Counted from the stretch's first letter, positions 25,193-35,722 are shown. The stretch: 64,000 nt of DNA from Candidatus Aminicenantota bacterium (GCA_003141555.1 PLMN01000028.1:124524-188523), one strand, 5' to 3'. Notes: a model not told the origin generated them from the letters alone. Translations and numbers: made by a program.

Positions 25193-26269
25193 ATGAGCAT
25201 CTACCTTCGCGGTGGTATCTACTGGGCTTATATCTATATCAACGGCCGAAGGGTCCGCAAGTCGCTCGGGACGAACGATAAGCGCTTGGCCGAAGGCAAG
25301 GCCCAAGAACTCCGCCGCCTCACCGCCGAAACGACGAGGCCAGCTGGTCCCTCGCTCGAGGCGTTCGCGCTCAGATACTTTGACTGGGCATGGTCCTCTA
25401 AGCCGGCGTCCACGGACCGGGAGGAGCAACGGTGGAAGTCGACGCTTTGGCCGTGGTTCAAGGCCCAAGGCATAACACACATGGCGCAGATCACGCCTTA
25501 CCACGTCGAGCAGTTGAAAGCAAAGCTGGCCGCGTCTGGTAAATCGAAGGCGACGGTTAACCGGTACCTCCAGCTCGTCCGGGGGATGATAAACCGAGCG
25601 GTTGACTGGGATCTGTTCGAGGGCCGGAATCCCGTCTCCCGGGTGAAGCTCTTCCGGGAGGATCCCCAGGTCAGACCGCTCACCGCCGACGAACTCACGA
25701 AGGTCCTGTCCGCGGCCAAGGCCGTTAGTGAGAAGCCGCTCTCATCGGTCCAGCGCGTGTTCTTTGACCTGTGCGTGTTCGCCCTCAATACCGGGATGAG
25801 GAAGTCGGAGATCTTCGGATTGAAGTGGGCCGACGTCCGGGAGGGAGAAGCGTTCATTCGCGGGAAGGGCGACCGGGCCCGCCGCGTCCCACTCAACCCG
25901 GCGGCCGCGGCTGTCGTTGCCCGGCAGCCGAAGCGATCGGCCTGGGTGTTCCACATTCCGAACCGGGAGCAGCAGGATTGCCTTCGGCGGACCGTGAGAA
26001 TAGTCAGCAAGGCGTCGGGAGTCGAATGGCATTTCCACTTGCTGCGCCACGCCTTCACGACGTCGGCCCTGGCCGTCGCGGACTTCGTCACCGTGTCCAA
26101 GATACTGGGCCACGGCCGGACTCAGACGAGCCTACTTTACAGCCACAGCACTCGGGAGCGCGCCCGAGACGCTGTAGACAAGCTCCCCATTGTGGCGGCC
26201 ACAGCGCAAGGGATTGATATCGTAAAGATCAGATTAATAAAGGGAAAGCCGAAAGTTCACAGGGACTGA
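25193..26269 (+). CDS. int: Tyrosine-type site-specific integrase
   Basis: 358 residues. An N-terminal arm-type region (YWAYIYINGRRVRKSLGT) and SAM-like core-binding domain precede the catalytic domain at about 160-345, with the active residues visible in order: arginine in NTGMRKSE, lysine in the beta-hairpin region (GKGDRARRV), HLLRHAF, LGHGRTQTSLLYSH with the nucleophilic tyrosine. It would insert and excise the element at the adjacent tRNA-Phe site. The stop codon (26267-26269) falls within the anticodon loop sequence of that tRNA fragment, so the C-terminal residues are encoded by the attachment site. ATG at 25193 follows GGGGA at loose spacing. Confidence 0.95.
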   Translation: MSIYLRGGIYWAYIYINGRRVRKSLGTNDKRLAEGKAQELRRLTAETTRPAGPSLEAFALRYFDWAWSSKPASTDREEQRWKSTLWPWFKAQGITHMAQITPYHVEQLKAKLAASGKSKATVNRYLQLVRGMINRAVDWDLFEGRNPVSRVKLFREDPQVRPLTADELTKVLSAAKAVSEKPLSSVQRVFFDLCVFALNTGMRKSEIFGLKWADVREGEAFIRGKGDRARRVPLNPAAAAVVARQPKRSAWVFHIPNREQQDCLRRTVRIVSKASGVEWHFHLLRHAFTTSALAVADFVTVSKILGHGRTQTSLLYSHSTRERARDAVDKLPIVAATAQGIDIVKIRLIKGKPKVHRD

Positions 26270-26307
26270 AAATCCCTGCGTCGGCGGTTCAATTCCGTCC
26301 CTCGCCA
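26261..26307 (+). other. Attachment site: 3' fragment of a tRNA-Phe gene
   Basis: The 47 bases fold as the 3' part of a tRNA: anticodon stem AGGGA/TCCCT with loop CTGAAAA (anticodon GAA, phenylalanine), five-base variable region, T-stem GGCGG/CCGTC around TTCAATT, acceptor strand CCTCGCC and discriminator A. No D-arm or 5' acceptor strand precedes it (the bases before are integrase codons), and CCA is not encoded. This is the usual duplicated core left when an element inserts in a tRNA gene. The intact gene should be at the other end, outside the window. Confidence 0.85.
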
Positions 26308-26494
26308 TTCTCTTTTTCCCCTCAATATTTTTCTGCCTGCCGTAGCCCGCATTGCTCGCCAAGAACGAATATGGCCCGACGTCTCGCTTCGCACACTGCC
26401 GAATACGCCGCAGTGATAGCGGTGCCGCAAAAAGAGCATTGCGGCCTCAAAATGATGCCTGTCTTTATTGCCTATGCAGATAAAATAGTCTTGA

Positions 26495-27346
26495 CTTTTT
26501 TATCTGTCGGGACGCTATTTTTCGTTCCGGCTGAATCCCCTCTCGCTCTCCGAAGCCGCCGGCCGACCGGCCGCCAAGCTCCAGCGCAACGACACCGCGG
26601 CGGAATTCATCCGGCGCAAATTCGAAGGCGGCCAAGCCGAACGGGCACTTATGGACAGGCTCCTCCGATTCAGCGGATTCCCCGAGCCCTTTACGGTGGC
26701 CGATAAGTCCTTTTACCGCCGGTGGCAGCGCGACATGGTCGATACCTTGACGCGCGACGACATCCGCGATTTAACCCGGATCCTGGCCGTCGAACACGTC
26801 GCGACCATCCTCCAGCTCCTGCCGGAGCGCATCGGCTCGCCGTTGTCGCTCAACGCGCTCCGGGAGGATGTCGAAACGAGCTATACGGCGGTCAAGAATG
26901 CCGTTCGGGCCATGGAGTTGACCTACGCGATCTTCGCTCTCCCGCCTTACAGCCGGAAGATCGCCCGCGCCGTCAAGAAGGAGCGGAAGGTCTATTTCTA
27001 CGATTGGGGACGATGCCTGGATCCGGCCAAGCTGTTCGAAAATTACGTCGCCGTAGAGCTCAAATCGATGATCGACCTCTGGCACGACGCGGGGCTCGCC
27101 GAATTCGATCTCATGTACGTCCGGACGAAAGACGGGAAAGAATCCGACTTCCTGGTTACAAAGAACCGCGAGCCGTGGGCCTTGTTCGAAGCCAAGCTCC
27201 AGGATGGCCCGATCCCCCGCCATCATGCCGTCCAGGCGAGCGCGCTGGGCGATATCCCCTTCATCCAGATCGTCCGCGAGGATGGGATCCGCAAGAACGA
27301 GGGGAAAGATTGCTACCGGTTGTCGGCAAGCCAGTTTTTCGCTTAG
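26495..27346 (+). pseudogene. 5'-truncated AAA ATPase/DUF4143 protein remnant
   Basis: The open frame from 26495 reads YLSGRYFSFRLNPLSLSEA, which is the segment that follows the ATPase core in AAA_14/DUF4143 proteins. It continues through a complete DUF4143 domain (SLNALREDVETSYTAVKNAV, then the nuclease-like KESDFLVTKN...LFEAKLQDG) to a normal stop. The whole N-terminal ATPase with its Walker A motif, about 200 residues, is missing, and an in-frame TGA stands at 26492. A start such as the ATG at 26651 would give 231 residues but no ATPase. The gene was presumably cut by events at the neighbouring integration site. Confidence 0.75.
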
Positions 27347-27475
27347 AGGCGGCCGGCATCTCTCATGACCAACGCATCGAAAAGACGACGATTTCCTTGA
27401 ATCCGCTCGCTTTGTTCCGGACGCAGCATGCGCTGATCAGCCGTCTCCGTCAGCGCCCGAATCTTCCGCCGTATC

Positions 27476-29356
27476 CTACTTGCGTTCTACGACCGGGAGC
27501 TCGATGCTCGAAGGATAGAGGGTCGAGCGATAGATCCGCTCCGTGGCCTTCTGGAAGTCGTCCGGCCCGGCGAGGAAGATGTTCGGCACGAACTTCTGCG
27601 GGTTCCGGTCGATCAGCGGGAACCAGGTGCTCTGGACCTGGACCATGATGCGGTGCCCCTTCAGGAACGCGTGATCGCTGGCGTGCAGGTCGATCGTGAA
27701 GGCCGTCGGCTTGTCCGGGACGAGCGGCTCGGGCGTCTCGAAGCTCTTGGTGAATCGCCCGCGGAGGACCTCGGCGGCGATCATGAGCTGGTAGCCGGCC
27801 AGCTTCGCGTCCGCCGGGAAGGCTTCGGGGTAAACATCGATGAGCTTGACGATCCAGTCGCTGTCGCTGCCCGACGTGGAGGCGAACAGGCGCGCGACGA
27901 TGTCCCCCGCCACCGTCAGATCCTCGGCCAGCGGCTCGGTCGACCAGGCGAGCACGTCCGGCCGCAGGTAGACGAAGCGCTGGTCCTCCAGCAGCCACGT
28001 GGACCAGGTGCTGCCCAGGCCGTAAGTGGGCTGGATGGGCCGCTGGCGGTACGGGACAGGGTGCGCGGGATCGGAGACGTAGCTGTCGGAGGCGTCGGGC
28101 GCCCCGCCCGCGGGCGCGTCCGGCGAAAGCCGGCCGCCGGCCTGGAAAAAGTACTTCCGCGGGACGACGCCGCTCTTCGGCGGCCAGGCGTCCCATGATC
28201 TCCATTGGTTCGATCCCGTCTCGAAGGTCATCGCTTCCGCAAGCGGCAGCCTCCCCTGGTCCTTGAGCCAGTAATCGAACCAAGCCTTTTGCACGCTTTC
28301 CCGGAAATATTTTCCGGTCTCGCTGCCGAACGGGAACGGACCAAGGCGGGAGCCGTCGCCGTGCGACCAGCCGCCGTGGTTCCACGGGCCGACCACGAGG
28401 TAGTTCAGGTGCCGGTCGTCGTTTTTCTCGAGGAGCTCGTAGATCTTCTGCGGCCCGTAGAAATCCTCCTGATCCCACCAGCCGGCCACGTTGAGGTTCG
28501 GCACGGCGAGCTTCAGATCCTTCAAGTAGCGGGGGAAAGCCTGCGTCTTCCAGAATTCGTCGTAATTCGGGTGGGCGACGAAATCGCTCCAGGTGGGGAT
28601 TTTGCCATGGAAGTGGAGCGCGTTGGCGTTGGCCAGCGGCCCCAGCCGCAGGTACCATTCGTACGTGTCGGCGATTTCGAACGGGAACAGGTAGTTGGTC
28701 TTGTTTGTCTCGAGCTCGGCGGCGTATTCGAAGCCGTAGCTGAGGCGGAAGGCGCCGTTGTGATGGAAATCGTCCCCCAGGAACATATCCGCCGGCGATG
28801 CCTGCTCGGAAGCGGCTTTCAGCGCGGGATGCGGCTCGAGCAGGCCCATCATCGTCAGCCAGCCGCCGTACGAAACGCCCAGCAGGCCGGCCCTGCCGTT
28901 GTTGCGCGGAACGTTCTTTATCAACCAGTCGATCGTGTCGTAGGTGTCGGTGCCCTCGTCGATCGATCCGGGACGGCCGCGGTCGCGCGGCGGACGCTGC
29001 ATGACGAACGTCCCCTCGGATTGGAACCGGCCGCGGATATCCTGGAAGACGAAGATGAACCCGTCCTCGAACATCTCCCGGTAGCCGGCCAGCATCCGCG
29101 AGTAGCCTTGAGCGTCGTCGCTGAGGCCATAGGGCGTGCGGGTGATGAGGAACGGGCACGGCCCCGCGGCGCTCTTGGGGGTCAGGATCTCCGTATGCAG
29201 GCGGAGGCCGTCGCGCATCGGAACCATCGCTTCCGATCGATTGAACAAGGTCCCCACGTACGGCGCGGTCTGGCCCGGGCCGGAGCGCGCGACGAGGATC
29301 AGGCCGAGCGACGCGCAGAACGAAGCCGCCAGGATCATGCGTCTCTTGATCTTCAT
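27476..29356 (-). CDS. Secreted CocE/NonD (X-Pro dipeptidyl-peptidase S15-like) hydrolase
   Basis: 626 residues. A signal peptide (about 1-30, KRRMILAASFCASLGLIL) points to export. The S15 alpha/beta-hydrolase core has the serine in GVSYGGW (residue 162), the acid in the AGWWDQEDFY region and the histidine in VGPWNHGGWS. A C-terminal jelly-roll domain of the X-Pro dipeptidyl-peptidase kind runs from about 400 to the end. Members hydrolyse esters, amides or acyl-peptides; the substrate cannot be told. It is transcribed alone from a promoter at 29385-29414 with GGGGAG before the ATG. It converges on the DUF4143 remnant. Confidence 0.9.
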   Translation of the reverse strand: MKIKRRMILAASFCASLGLILVARSGPGQTAPYVGTLFNRSEAMVPMRDGLRLHTEILTPKSAAGPCPFLITRTPYGLSDDAQGYSRMLAGYREMFEDGFIFVFQDIRGRFQSEGTFVMQRPPRDRGRPGSIDEGTDTYDTIDWLIKNVPRNNGRAGLLGVSYGGWLTMMGLLEPHPALKAASEQASPADMFLGDDFHHNGAFRLSYGFEYAAELETNKTNYLFPFEIADTYEWYLRLGPLANANALHFHGKIPTWSDFVAHPNYDEFWKTQAFPRYLKDLKLAVPNLNVAGWWDQEDFYGPQKIYELLEKNDDRHLNYLVVGPWNHGGWSHGDGSRLGPFPFGSETGKYFRESVQKAWFDYWLKDQGRLPLAEAMTFETGSNQWRSWDAWPPKSGVVPRKYFFQAGGRLSPDAPAGGAPDASDSYVSDPAHPVPYRQRPIQPTYGLGSTWSTWLLEDQRFVYLRPDVLAWSTEPLAEDLTVAGDIVARLFASTSGSDSDWIVKLIDVYPEAFPADAKLAGYQLMIAAEVLRGRFTKSFETPEPLVPDKPTAFTIDLHASDHAFLKGHRIMVQVQSTWFPLIDRNPQKFVPNIFLAGPDDFQKATERIYRSTLYPSSIELPVVERK

Positions 29357-29384
29357 TTCGGTCTCCCCTCTCGGTCAGAGAATG

Positions 29385-29414
29385 ACGATACCCCCGGCCC
29401 CGGACGGGTGTCAA
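29385..29414 (-). promoter_or_regulatory. Promoter of the S15-like hydrolase gene
   Basis: On the minus strand TTGACA (complement of 29409-29414), an 18-base GC-rich spacer, and TATCGT (complement of 29385-29390). The expected start is near 29378, about 22 bases before the ATG. Confidence 0.5.
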
Positions 29415-29629
29415 GGCGCGTCGACATTCCTTCATGAGATCGCGATTTTTAAATCCGGAGGCTGGAACGAAACGAAGCGCGACCTGACCGACATCAGGAC
29501 GGAATCCGCGGAATTGCGCCGGAAACACCTAGCGCCGCGAGAAACGAACAAATGGTGACAATATGTGTCAACAAGGAGGGGACATTAATGACAAATATTG
29601 TCTTATGAACGACTTACGAAAAAATCTTC
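29415..29629. other. Intergenic region between divergent genes
   Basis: No gene is convincing here. It is GC-rich on the left, AT-rich on the right, and holds the two palindromes described separately. Codon-like sequence on the plus strand up to 29558 may be a gene remnant, but I recognise no family. Confidence 0.35.
29556..29603. promoter_or_regulatory. Pair of GACAA-type palindromes, candidate operators
   Basis: GACAATATGTGTC (29557-29569) and GACAAATATTGTC (29590-29602) are related inverted repeats with TGACA ends. Their centres are 33 bases apart, three helical turns, and they lie 30-70 bases upstream of the -35 box of the coiled-coil gene. This geometry suits two dimers bound on one face of the DNA. 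The protein is unknown. Confidence 0.4.
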
Positions 29630-29657
29630 TTGACAAGCGGGAAAAATAGCGGATACT
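29630..29657 (+). promoter_or_regulatory. Promoter of the coiled-coil protein gene
   Basis: TTGACA at 29630-29635, 16-base spacer, GATACT at 29652-29657. The expected start is near 29664, about 35 bases before the ATG at 29699. Confidence 0.55.
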
Positions 29658-29698
29658 CGTTTATTCATACCCGAAGCGGGGTTTGAAAAGGAGACATC

Positions 29699-30403
29699 AT
29701 GTTCAATAAGGACGAATCGAAGCAGAGACATCTATCTTTCATTCAGGAAATGGAAGGACACTTCGAAAAGATATTCGCCGCCAAGAACGACGAGGTCAAT
29801 AAGGCCCTCGAGGAACGGATCAAAACCCTCCGCGAGGAGGCGGAAGCCAAGGCGGCTCAATACAAGGAAGAGATCGCGCAAGCCAGGCAGGAGCTCGAGC
29901 AATATTCGACAGCCGCCGGAGAGCTCGAAGAAAGGGGCGAGGAGATCAACGTCAAGATCAAGGAGCTTTTAGACCAAGCCGACCGTAACAAGCAGGAGAT
30001 CATGCGGTTGACCGACGCGGCCGCCAAGGATTTGGCCGGAGCCCAGGAGCTCGACGCCCAACGCGCCCAAATCCAAAAGGAAGCGGATGCCCGCGCTCGG
30101 GCGCTGAAGACGTTGATCGTCGAAAAGAACCAGATCGAGGCCAAGATCCCCGAATTCGACCTCTTCAAGGACCAGAGCCGGTTTGACATCGTTCGGGAGT
30201 CGAACAGGTTGAATGCGATCCGATCGCTGCTCATCGCGGTCGAGACTCCTCCGGCCCAGGCAGCCGAGGAGAAGGCGAAGACTCCGCCCCCCACGAATCC
30301 CATTCCGGCGGCGGAACCGACCCTCGCGGAAATCTTGAAGAAGCTGGACTCCGCGAAACCGGCTAACGGCCTCGCGGACCTTTTACGTCCGCCTTCCGCG
30401 TAG
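29699..30403 (+). CDS. Coiled-coil protein of unknown function
   Basis: 234 residues with no signal peptide or membrane segment, so cytoplasmic. Residues about 15-165 are rich in Glu, Lys, Gln and Ala with heptad-like spacing (EERIKTLREEAEAKAAQYKE and on), a long coiled coil. The tail (about 180-234) is Pro/Ala-rich with a short final helix (LAEILKKLDSAKPANGLADL). AAAGGAGA before the ATG is a strong ribosome site, and the gene has its own promoter with two palindromes upstream, so it is probably regulated. I recognise no family; a scaffold or stress-related filament protein is possible. Confidence 0.7.
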   Translation: MFNKDESKQRHLSFIQEMEGHFEKIFAAKNDEVNKALEERIKTLREEAEAKAAQYKEEIAQARQELEQYSTAAGELEERGEEINVKIKELLDQADRNKQEIMRLTDAAAKDLAGAQELDAQRAQIQKEADARARALKTLIVEKNQIEAKIPEFDLFKDQSRFDIVRESNRLNAIRSLLIAVETPPAQAAEEKAKTPPPTNPIPAAEPTLAEILKKLDSAKPANGLADLLRPPSA

Positions 30404-30441
30404 CGCCGTCGCCGGCCCCCATTCGAAGGGACGCGGGGGAT

Positions 30442-30744
30442 TCAGCGTTTTTTCTTGCGGCCGAGGATGCCGCCGCTCAGGAACAGTCCCGCCCCGATGA
30501 CAAACCCGAGATTATACCAGCCGCCGTTGTTGTGGACTTCATAGAGCCGGACGTTCTTCGAGAACAGCGACACAATGAAGCTGATGGGCGAGATCAGCCC
30601 GTGCCAGACCCCCATCCAGAAGCCGGCGACTTTTCCGTCGGCGTCCGTCGTCTTCTCCAGGGCGTTCGGGCCGGGCGCACAGGCCCAGGCCAGGAGTGAA
30701 GCCAGCAAGATAATGCCGATCCCGGTCATTTGTGCTTTTTTCAT
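30442..30744 (-). CDS. Small membrane lipoprotein-like protein
   Basis: 100 residues. The N-terminus has a hydrophobic stretch ending LLAWAC, an imperfect lipobox that may place a lipid on Cys22. Two further hydrophobic segments follow (about 42-62 and 76-95), and the last residues GRKKKR are a positive cytoplasmic anchor. It lies 66 bases downstream of the FecR-domain gene on the same strand and may share its message. I know similar small 'GFWMGVWHG(L/F)I.PISFI.SLF' membrane proteins, none with a proven function. Confidence 0.65.
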   Translation of the reverse strand: MKKAQMTGIGIILLASLLAWACAPGPNALEKTTDADGKVAGFWMGVWHGLISPISFIVSLFSKNVRLYEVHNNGGWYNLGFVIGAGLFLSGGILGRKKKR

Positions 30745-30810
30745 ATTCCTGCCTCGTCCGATCCAACGGGGCGGAGGATCAGGGGGAAACGGAGCTTTGC
30801 CGCAGGCTCG

Positions 30811-31920
30811 CTATCTCCGCCGCCCGCCGCCCCCGCCGCCGCCGTGCCCCCCGCCTCCGAACCTGGCGCCCGAACTTCCGCCGGACGATCTCCCGCTAGA
30901 GCCGGAGGACGAACGGGAAGAGCCCGACCGCGAAGTCCTGGAGCGGATCGTCCCGGAGCCGGCCCGGGTATTGGCCGCGCCCGACGTCGGCCGGATGGCC
31001 CGCGTCAGGCGCGAGGGATAGACGCCGCCCGAGGCCCCGAGGGATGACGAGCCCGACCGGAATTGCCTAAGCTGTCGGCCGTCGGTCCCGATCATGCCCC
31101 GCGGGCGCCCGATCTGATCTCTCCCTATGACGTTGCGGCCGTATAGGCCTCCCCGGTATCCCCGGTATCCGAAGCCGGAATAATATCCGTAGAACGGATA
31201 GCCGCCGAAATACCAGGAGTTCCAAGCCCAATAGGGGTTCCAGCCGAAATACCAGGACGGCCAGGAGTAATACGACCAGAGGAACGGGTCGTAATAGGGC
31301 CACAGGGGATGGAAACCCATGTACCAGTCATACGCGGACCACGGCCAAAACGGCGAGAAGCCCCAGCCGCCGAAGAGCGGCGCCCGCCCGGCCGGAGATC
31401 CGGATTCGTTCCGGGCCAGCTCCTCGTCGCGGCCCCGGCTCCAGCCGTCGAAGTTATCCGCAACGCGGGGGTTCTTCAGAACCTGAGTCCCGTTCTTGTC
31501 GACATCGATCCGGACAAGTCCCTTGTCCTGAAAAAAATCCTCTTCCTGGGCGCTCCGGACTTTGACCGCCGCGCTCTTCAGATTGAGATAGAGGCTTCCT
31601 TCCCAAAGGCTCAGGATCGCCGAGTCCTTTTGGATTTCGGTGAAAACGACCCGGGTGTTCCGGTCGATCCGGATCCAGTTGCCCTCGCCGAGCTCGATTT
31701 CCGCCCGGCCGTTCTGGGTGTTGATCTCATCGCCCGCCAGGACGGCCTTGTCGCGCTCGACTTTCTCGAAGTTCTGGAAGAAGACTTTCCCTTCCACATG
31801 GTTGATCCAAGCCGCGGGCGTCTCGGGCTTCTGTCGGGTGACGGTCGTGTCCTGCGCGGCCGACACGGTCGGCAACAGAGCAAGGGCGGCAAAGAAAGAT
31901 AGAAGACGGAATTTGGTCAT
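30811..31920 (-). CDS. Secreted FecR-domain protein with aromatic and Gly/Ser-rich tail
   Basis: 369 residues. After a signal peptide ending near VSAAQ, residues about 35-125 form a FecR-like beta domain (VEGKVFFQN, LAGDEINTQNGRAEIELGEG, IRIDRNTRVVF). Residues about 180-265 are packed with Trp, Tyr, Phe, Gly and Pro (WPWSAYDWYMGFHPLWPYYD style), and the last 70 are Ser/Arg then Gly/His-rich (GGGGHGGGGGGG). FecR domains here are usually not iron sensors but surface or periplasmic modules. The second of two adjacent ATGs is used as it sits five bases from AAGGAGG. An extended -10 promoter lies upstream. Confidence 0.8.
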   Translation of the reverse strand: MTKFRLLSFFAALALLPTVSAAQDTTVTRQKPETPAAWINHVEGKVFFQNFEKVERDKAVLAGDEINTQNGRAEIELGEGNWIRIDRNTRVVFTEIQKDSAILSLWEGSLYLNLKSAAVKVRSAQEEDFFQDKGLVRIDVDKNGTQVLKNPRVADNFDGWSRGRDEELARNESGSPAGRAPLFGGWGFSPFWPWSAYDWYMGFHPLWPYYDPFLWSYYSWPSWYFGWNPYWAWNSWYFGGYPFYGYYSGFGYRGYRGGLYGRNVIGRDQIGRPRGMIGTDGRQLRQFRSGSSSLGASGGVYPSRLTRAIRPTSGAANTRAGSGTIRSRTSRSGSSRSSSGSSGRSSGGSSGARFGGGGHGGGGGGGRRR

Positions 31921-31995
31921 CATGACCTCCTTGAGGGCGCCGATATCGTGCGTCCCCGCGATTCTCCGCGCTTCTCCCTATTGGATCTCATTCTT

Positions 31996-32004
31996 ATTAT
32001 AGCA
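31996..32004 (-). promoter_or_regulatory. Extended -10 promoter of the FecR-domain gene
   Basis: On the minus strand TGCTATAAT (complement of 31996-32004): a consensus TATAAT preceded by the TGn extension, with no good -35 at the normal distance. The expected start is near 31989. Confidence 0.5.
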
Positions 32005-32064
32005 CAAAACCAAGCCCCTTGGTGCAAGAGGCGATCCCTGTTTGCCCGGCGAAGTCCGGCTTCG

Positions 32065-32940
32065 TCAGATCAGGGTCTTCAGGAGCTCGCGGAGGCGATC
32101 CCCGAACTCCGGCCGCTTCAAGGCCAGGTTGACCGTCGCTTCGAGGTACCCGAACTTGTCCCCCGCATCGTAGCGCTTGCCTTCGAAAAGGACGCCGAAC
32201 ACGGGCTCCGAGGCGGACAGGATTTTGATCGCGTCCGTGATCTGGATCTCGCCGCCCGTCCCGGGCGCCGTCGCCCGGATCGCGTCGAAGATCCCCGGCG
32301 TCAGGACGTAGCGGCCGAGGATGGCGAGGTCGGACGGGGCGGCGTCGGTCCCCGGCTTTTCGATCATATCCAGCAGTTTGAACACCCGGTCCGCGACCGG
32401 ACGGGCCCGGACCACGGCATGGCGGCGCGTCGCCTCGGGGGAGATCCGGCCGAGGACGACGACCGAAGCGCCTTTCGCCTCGAAGACGTCCAACAGCTGG
32501 CGCAGGCACGGGACGGGACAATCGTAGATCGTGTCCGGGTTGAGGACGGCGACGGGCTCGCCCGCGGCGAAGGTCTCAGCCATCAGCACGGCGTGGCCGA
32601 GGCCGCGCTGCTCCGGCTGGTCGATCACCGCGAATTCCGCCGGCCGGCCGATCGCGGCCAGCTCGGCGAGCAACCCGGTCCTCCCCTTCCCGGCGAGGAA
32701 CCGCTCGAGCTCCGGGCTATGCCCGAAATGCTCGGAGATCGAGGTCTTCCAGCGGCTGGTCACAAGGCCGATCGACCCGATGCCCGATCCGATCGCCTCC
32801 TCGACGGCGTACTGGATCATGGGCTTGTCGACGACCGGGACCATCTCCTTGGGGACGGCCTTCGTCGCGGGCAGGAACCGGGTCCCGAAGCCGGCCGCCG
32901 GGATGACGGCCTTGCGGACGCTCAGGCGACGTGCGGACAT
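32065..32940 (-). CDS. galU: UTP-glucose-1-phosphate uridylyltransferase
   Basis: 291 residues. The nucleotidyltransferase signature is plain: KAVIPAAGFGTRFLPATKAVPKEM at the N-terminus, KPMIQYAVEEA, QRGLGHAVLMA, and GEIQITDAI and KRYDAGDKFGYLEA toward the end, as in GalU. It makes UDP-glucose from UTP and glucose-1-phosphate for envelope sugars. The ATG at 32940 is chosen: GGGAG lies before it and the true N-terminal motif starts ten residues later. It lies 31 bases after clpB and is probably cotranscribed. One odd point is that the usual lysine in the VEKP-type motif reads IEKPG, which is within family variation. Confidence 0.9.
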   Translation of the reverse strand: MSARRLSVRKAVIPAAGFGTRFLPATKAVPKEMVPVVDKPMIQYAVEEAIGSGIGSIGLVTSRWKTSISEHFGHSPELERFLAGKGRTGLLAELAAIGRPAEFAVIDQPEQRGLGHAVLMAETFAAGEPVAVLNPDTIYDCPVPCLRQLLDVFEAKGASVVVLGRISPEATRRHAVVRARPVADRVFKLLDMIEKPGTDAAPSDLAILGRYVLTPGIFDAIRATAPGTGGEIQITDAIKILSASEPVFGVLFEGKRYDAGDKFGYLEATVNLALKRPEFGDRLRELLKTLI

Positions 32941-32971
32941 GATGCTCCCGGGGCCATCGATTCGCGCCCGC

Positions 32972-35554
<2,583 letters not shown>

Positions 35555-35587
35555 AGCCGTTCTCCTTCTCTCTATTTTACCTTAATA

Positions 35588-35616
35588 TAGATATGTTGCC
35601 GGCAGGGAATTGTCAA
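35588..35616 (-). promoter_or_regulatory. clpB promoter
   Basis: On the minus strand TTGACA (complement of 35611-35616), 17-base spacer, TATCTA (complement of 35588-35593). The -35 box is directly preceded by CCGCCGA from the palindromic repeat at 35622-35702. Confidence 0.55.
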
Positions 35617-35621
35617 TCGGC

Positions 35622-35702
35622 GGCGGTAGGGGCCCCAGGGTTTGCCTGGGGATCATGTTCCGCCGCACTCGTCCGTGCCTACGATCACGGACGAGTGCGG
35701 CG
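35622..35702. repeat. Palindromic repeat, copy 1 (two hairpins)
   Basis: Hairpin A is a perfect 17-base inverted repeat, 35661-35677 and 35686-35702, around an 8-base loop, with the arm CACGGACGAGTGCGGCG. Hairpin B is CCCCAGG (35633-35639) and CCTGGGG (35645-35651). Between clpB and the small acidic gene. Related copies lie at 45894-45976 and 48751-48790. A terminator role is unlikely because no T-run follows. Confidence 0.7.
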
Positions 35703-35722
35703 CTAGAACTGGGCTTTGCCCC

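Larger units (their letters stand above)
1..26307. mobile_element. Integrated mobile element with defence island (left end outside window)
   Basis: The stretch from the left edge to the tRNA-Phe fragment reads as one integrated element. It starts with phage-type regulators arranged around a divergent control region, carries a BREX operon and a second four-gene restriction-like cassette, and ends with a tyrosine integrase directly abutting a tRNA 3' fragment. Base composition is lower in GC than the chromosome to the right and varies from gene to gene. No capsid, tail or portal genes are visible here, so it may be a phage satellite, a defence-carrying integrative element or part of a prophage. 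The left boundary should be an intact tRNA-Phe gene outside the window. Confidence 0.75.

Noticed and set aside
26261..26307. A complete tRNA gene
   Set aside because: Only the 3' part from the anticodon stem onward is present; upstream bases are integrase codons and cannot form the 5' acceptor or D-arm.
29136..29558. Plus-strand frame of about 140 codons
   Set aside because: Mostly antisense to the S15-like hydrolase; only its last 50 codons are outside it and I recognise nothing in them.
35661..35702. Rho-independent terminator for clpB or neighbours
   Set aside because: It lies upstream of clpB and upstream of the acidic gene, and no T-run follows on either strand; a repeat element is the better call.
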